From an uncultured Clostridia bacterium (GTDB lineage: Bacteria; Bacillota; Clostridia; TANB77; CAG-508): a stretch of 6,457 nt of DNA. The number at the start of each line of letters is the position of its first letter. The first letter of the stretch is position 1. The translations under genes were made by a program, and so were the position numbers. The notes under the pieces are model-generated. The model ran no database searches and had not been told where the DNA came from. It saw only the letters and a program-made list of their open reading frames with translations. Location of the stretch: NCBI GenBank assembly GCA_934167225.1, contig CAKPLD010000064.1, positions 1-6,457 of the forward strand. Direction: 5' to 3'. Shown piece by piece: positions 5,568-6,457 of the stretch.

Positions 5568-5597
5568 ATGATATATGAAATTGAAAATAAAAAATGA
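5568..5597 (+). CDS. Nine-codon upstream frame overlapping the NUDIX start (probable displaced N-terminus)
   Basis: GGAGAAG (5558-5564) is a good ribosome-binding site followed by ATG 5568, encoding MIYEIENKK and then TGA at 5595-5597. That TGA overlaps ATG 5594 of the NUDIX frame (ATGA). The two frames meet at a run of six A (5589-5594). One extra A there would fuse them as MIYEIENKKMKITLKDEIIE, which reads like a natural N-terminus. So this may be the true start of the NUDIX gene displaced by a one-base deletion, a site of slippage, or a short coupled leader peptide. Confidence 0.4.
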   Translation: MIYEIENKK

Positions 5598-6091
5598 AGA
5601 TTACATTAAAGGATGAAATTATAGAATTGCCAATCAAATTAAAAGAAAAAATAAACGAAAATTTTGAAAATATGAAAAAGACAGGTGCTAACATATGGAA
5701 TGGAGAAGTACTTTGTGTTTCGGAATGTAATATCGAAGATGATAAAGTTGAAATAATTTGTAAAAAATCTGATTATGCTCATTATTTATATGGAGAAAGA
5801 ATTGGTTGTCAAAAAGAATATGAATGTAAGAATTTAAGTGCAGGTTGTTTACTAGAAACAATAGATGGCTATTACATAGTCGGAGAATTAGATGAAAATA
5901 CCTCTTATCCAACTATGTTACAAGTAACAGGTGGAGGAATTGAACAAAAAGATATATTTGGTGAAAATATAGATGTAGAGAAAACAATAAAAAGAGAAGC
6001 AATGGAAGAATTAAAAATAAATTTGAACGATAAAGAAAGTATTTTGTATAATAGAATGAGTTATCTATATGTTTCAGAAGATAATGAATAA
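5594..6091 (+). CDS. NUDIX hydrolase, cut short by an in-frame stop
   Basis: From ATG 5594 the frame encodes 165 residues, to TAA 6089-6091. The Nudix signature is visible: GGGIE at residues 113-117 and REAMEEL at 134-140, where Glu135, Glu138 and Glu139 are the expected Mg2+ ligands. The loop between the two parts is about five residues longer than the classic G-x5-E-x7-REUxEE spacing. The segment before it (LSAGCLLETIDGYYIVGEL, about residues 81-99) is the usual opening strand pair of the fold. NUDIX enzymes hydrolyse nucleoside diphosphates linked to another group; the substrate here is unknown. The same frame continues after the TAA to 6343 with plausible protein, so the full gene would encode about 249 residues, and the part shown lacks the C-terminal third of the fold. 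No ribosome-binding site precedes ATG 5594; the nearest good one serves ATG 5568 in another frame. The gene overlaps the HAD gene downstream, which suggests an operon. Confidence 0.8.
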   Translation: MKITLKDEIIELPIKLKEKINENFENMKKTGANIWNGEVLCVSECNIEDDKVEIICKKSDYAHYLYGERIGCQKEYECKNLSAGCLLETIDGYYIVGELDENTSYPTMLQVTGGGIEQKDIFGENIDVEKTIKREAMEELKINLNDKESILYNRMSYLYVSEDNE

Positions 6092-6343
6092 CCAGGGGTT
6101 CAATTGGTTTCAAAGGCGAAAAGTAAAATGACAGTAGAAGAAATGAAAAAATATTTTGAAGAATATTACGAATATTTAAAAGAAAACAATTTAGAAGTAG
6201 AATTTAAAAAATTGCACTTTTTAGAAAAAGACAATGCAGTAGAGAAATTAAACAAACTAAGTAACCCGAGAAGAAATTATTTAATACCATTATTACAAAT
6301 AGATTCGAAAGGAGTAGAAAATGATAAAAAATATAATTTTTGA
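6092..6343 (+). pseudogene. C-terminal part of the NUDIX gene, separated by TAA
   Basis: This is the same reading frame as the NUDIX gene, directly after its TAA. It reads PGVQLVSKAKSKMTVEEMKK and on through LEVEFKKLHFLEKDNAVEKL to the TGA at 6341-6343, with no frame change. The text looks like the natural completion of a NUDIX protein: strand (GVQLVSKAK), helix (TVEEMKKYFEEYYEYLKEN), then a strand and a final helix. A CAA (Gln) or GAA (Glu) codon changed to TAA at 6089 would explain the break. Taken alone it could start at TTG 6104 or ATG 6128, but neither has a good ribosome-binding site, so an independent 79-residue protein is less likely. The last 23 bases overlap the HAD start. Confidence 0.7.
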
Positions 6344-6457
6344 TTTAGGAAATGTAATTATAAATTATAATCAAAAGAAAATAATTAATAATTTTACTGA
6401 AAAAGAAGAAGAGATAAAATACATATATGATGAAATATTTCATGCTCCAGAATGGAC
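6321..6457 (+). CDS. HAD-superfamily hydrolase (phosphatase), 3'-truncated by the window
   Basis: ATG 6321 has AAAGGAG (6308-6314) 6 nt upstream. The 45 visible residues begin MIKNIIFDLGNVIINYNQKK. FDLGNVI is HAD motif I, with Asp8 as the expected nucleophile. The residue two after it, normally Asp in phosphatases, is Gly10, as in the YihX/epoxide-hydrolase-like subgroup of HAD-IA enzymes whose N-terminus reads FDLGNVI. The following helical stretch (about residues 19-45) would be the start of the cap domain. The gene starts inside the end of the NUDIX frame, in a different frame, which implies co-transcription and coupling. The likely role is a small-molecule (sugar phosphate or nucleotide) phosphatase; the substrate cannot be assigned. 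Confidence 0.88.
   Translation, partial: MIKNIIFDLGNVIINYNQKKIINNFTEKEEEIKYIYDEIFHAPEW

Overview
The window is very AT-rich, with A/T-ending codons and many AAA, ATA, ACA and AGA codons. It carries Shine-Dalgarno sites of the AGGAGG type, an LPXTG sortase substrate and a Tn4451-like mobile element. Together these point to a low-GC Gram-positive, most likely a gut-type Clostridia or related Bacillota. Trp is encoded by TGG throughout, so a TGA=Trp genetic code is not indicated.

Layout. (1) 1-600 is the 3' end of a cell-wall-anchored surface protein: a bacterial Ig-like (Big2) domain, a 30-bp tandem repeat stalk and an LPKTG anchor. It is followed by a perfect 15-bp inverted repeat (617-657). 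(2) 773-1030 is a complete tRNA-Tyr(GUA) unit with a near-consensus promoter, a class II tRNA with encoded CCA and a Rho-independent terminator. (3) 1068-1340 is a small gene I do not recognise. (4) Roughly 1350-5465 is a compact Tn4451-type integrative mobilizable element. It contains a large serine recombinase, tnpV, a structured region that looks like oriT, a mobC-like accessory gene broken by a TGA codon, a MOBP-type HUH relaxase and a terminator. No passenger gene is visible. (5) From about 5483 to the end is chromosomal sequence: a promoter-like region with a perfect 11-bp inverted repeat, a NUDIX hydrolase gene split by an in-frame TAA (and probably also damaged near its start), and the first 45 codons of a HAD-superfamily phosphatase.

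How the genes work together. The serine recombinase would excise and insert the element. MobC and the relaxase would nick at the oriT-like region so that the circular form can move using the transfer machinery of a resident conjugative element. Loss of MobC by a nonsense codon would be expected to weaken mobilization. The NUDIX and HAD genes overlap and look co-transcribed. They may act together in nucleotide or phospho-metabolite turnover, but substrates cannot be read from the sequence.

The least explained parts are the structured leader before the recombinase (1352-1488), the double-hairpin region before mobC (3577-3648), and three apparent lesions in two genes (3860, 5589-5594, 6089). I see no convincing new defence system or other undescribed multi-gene system here.
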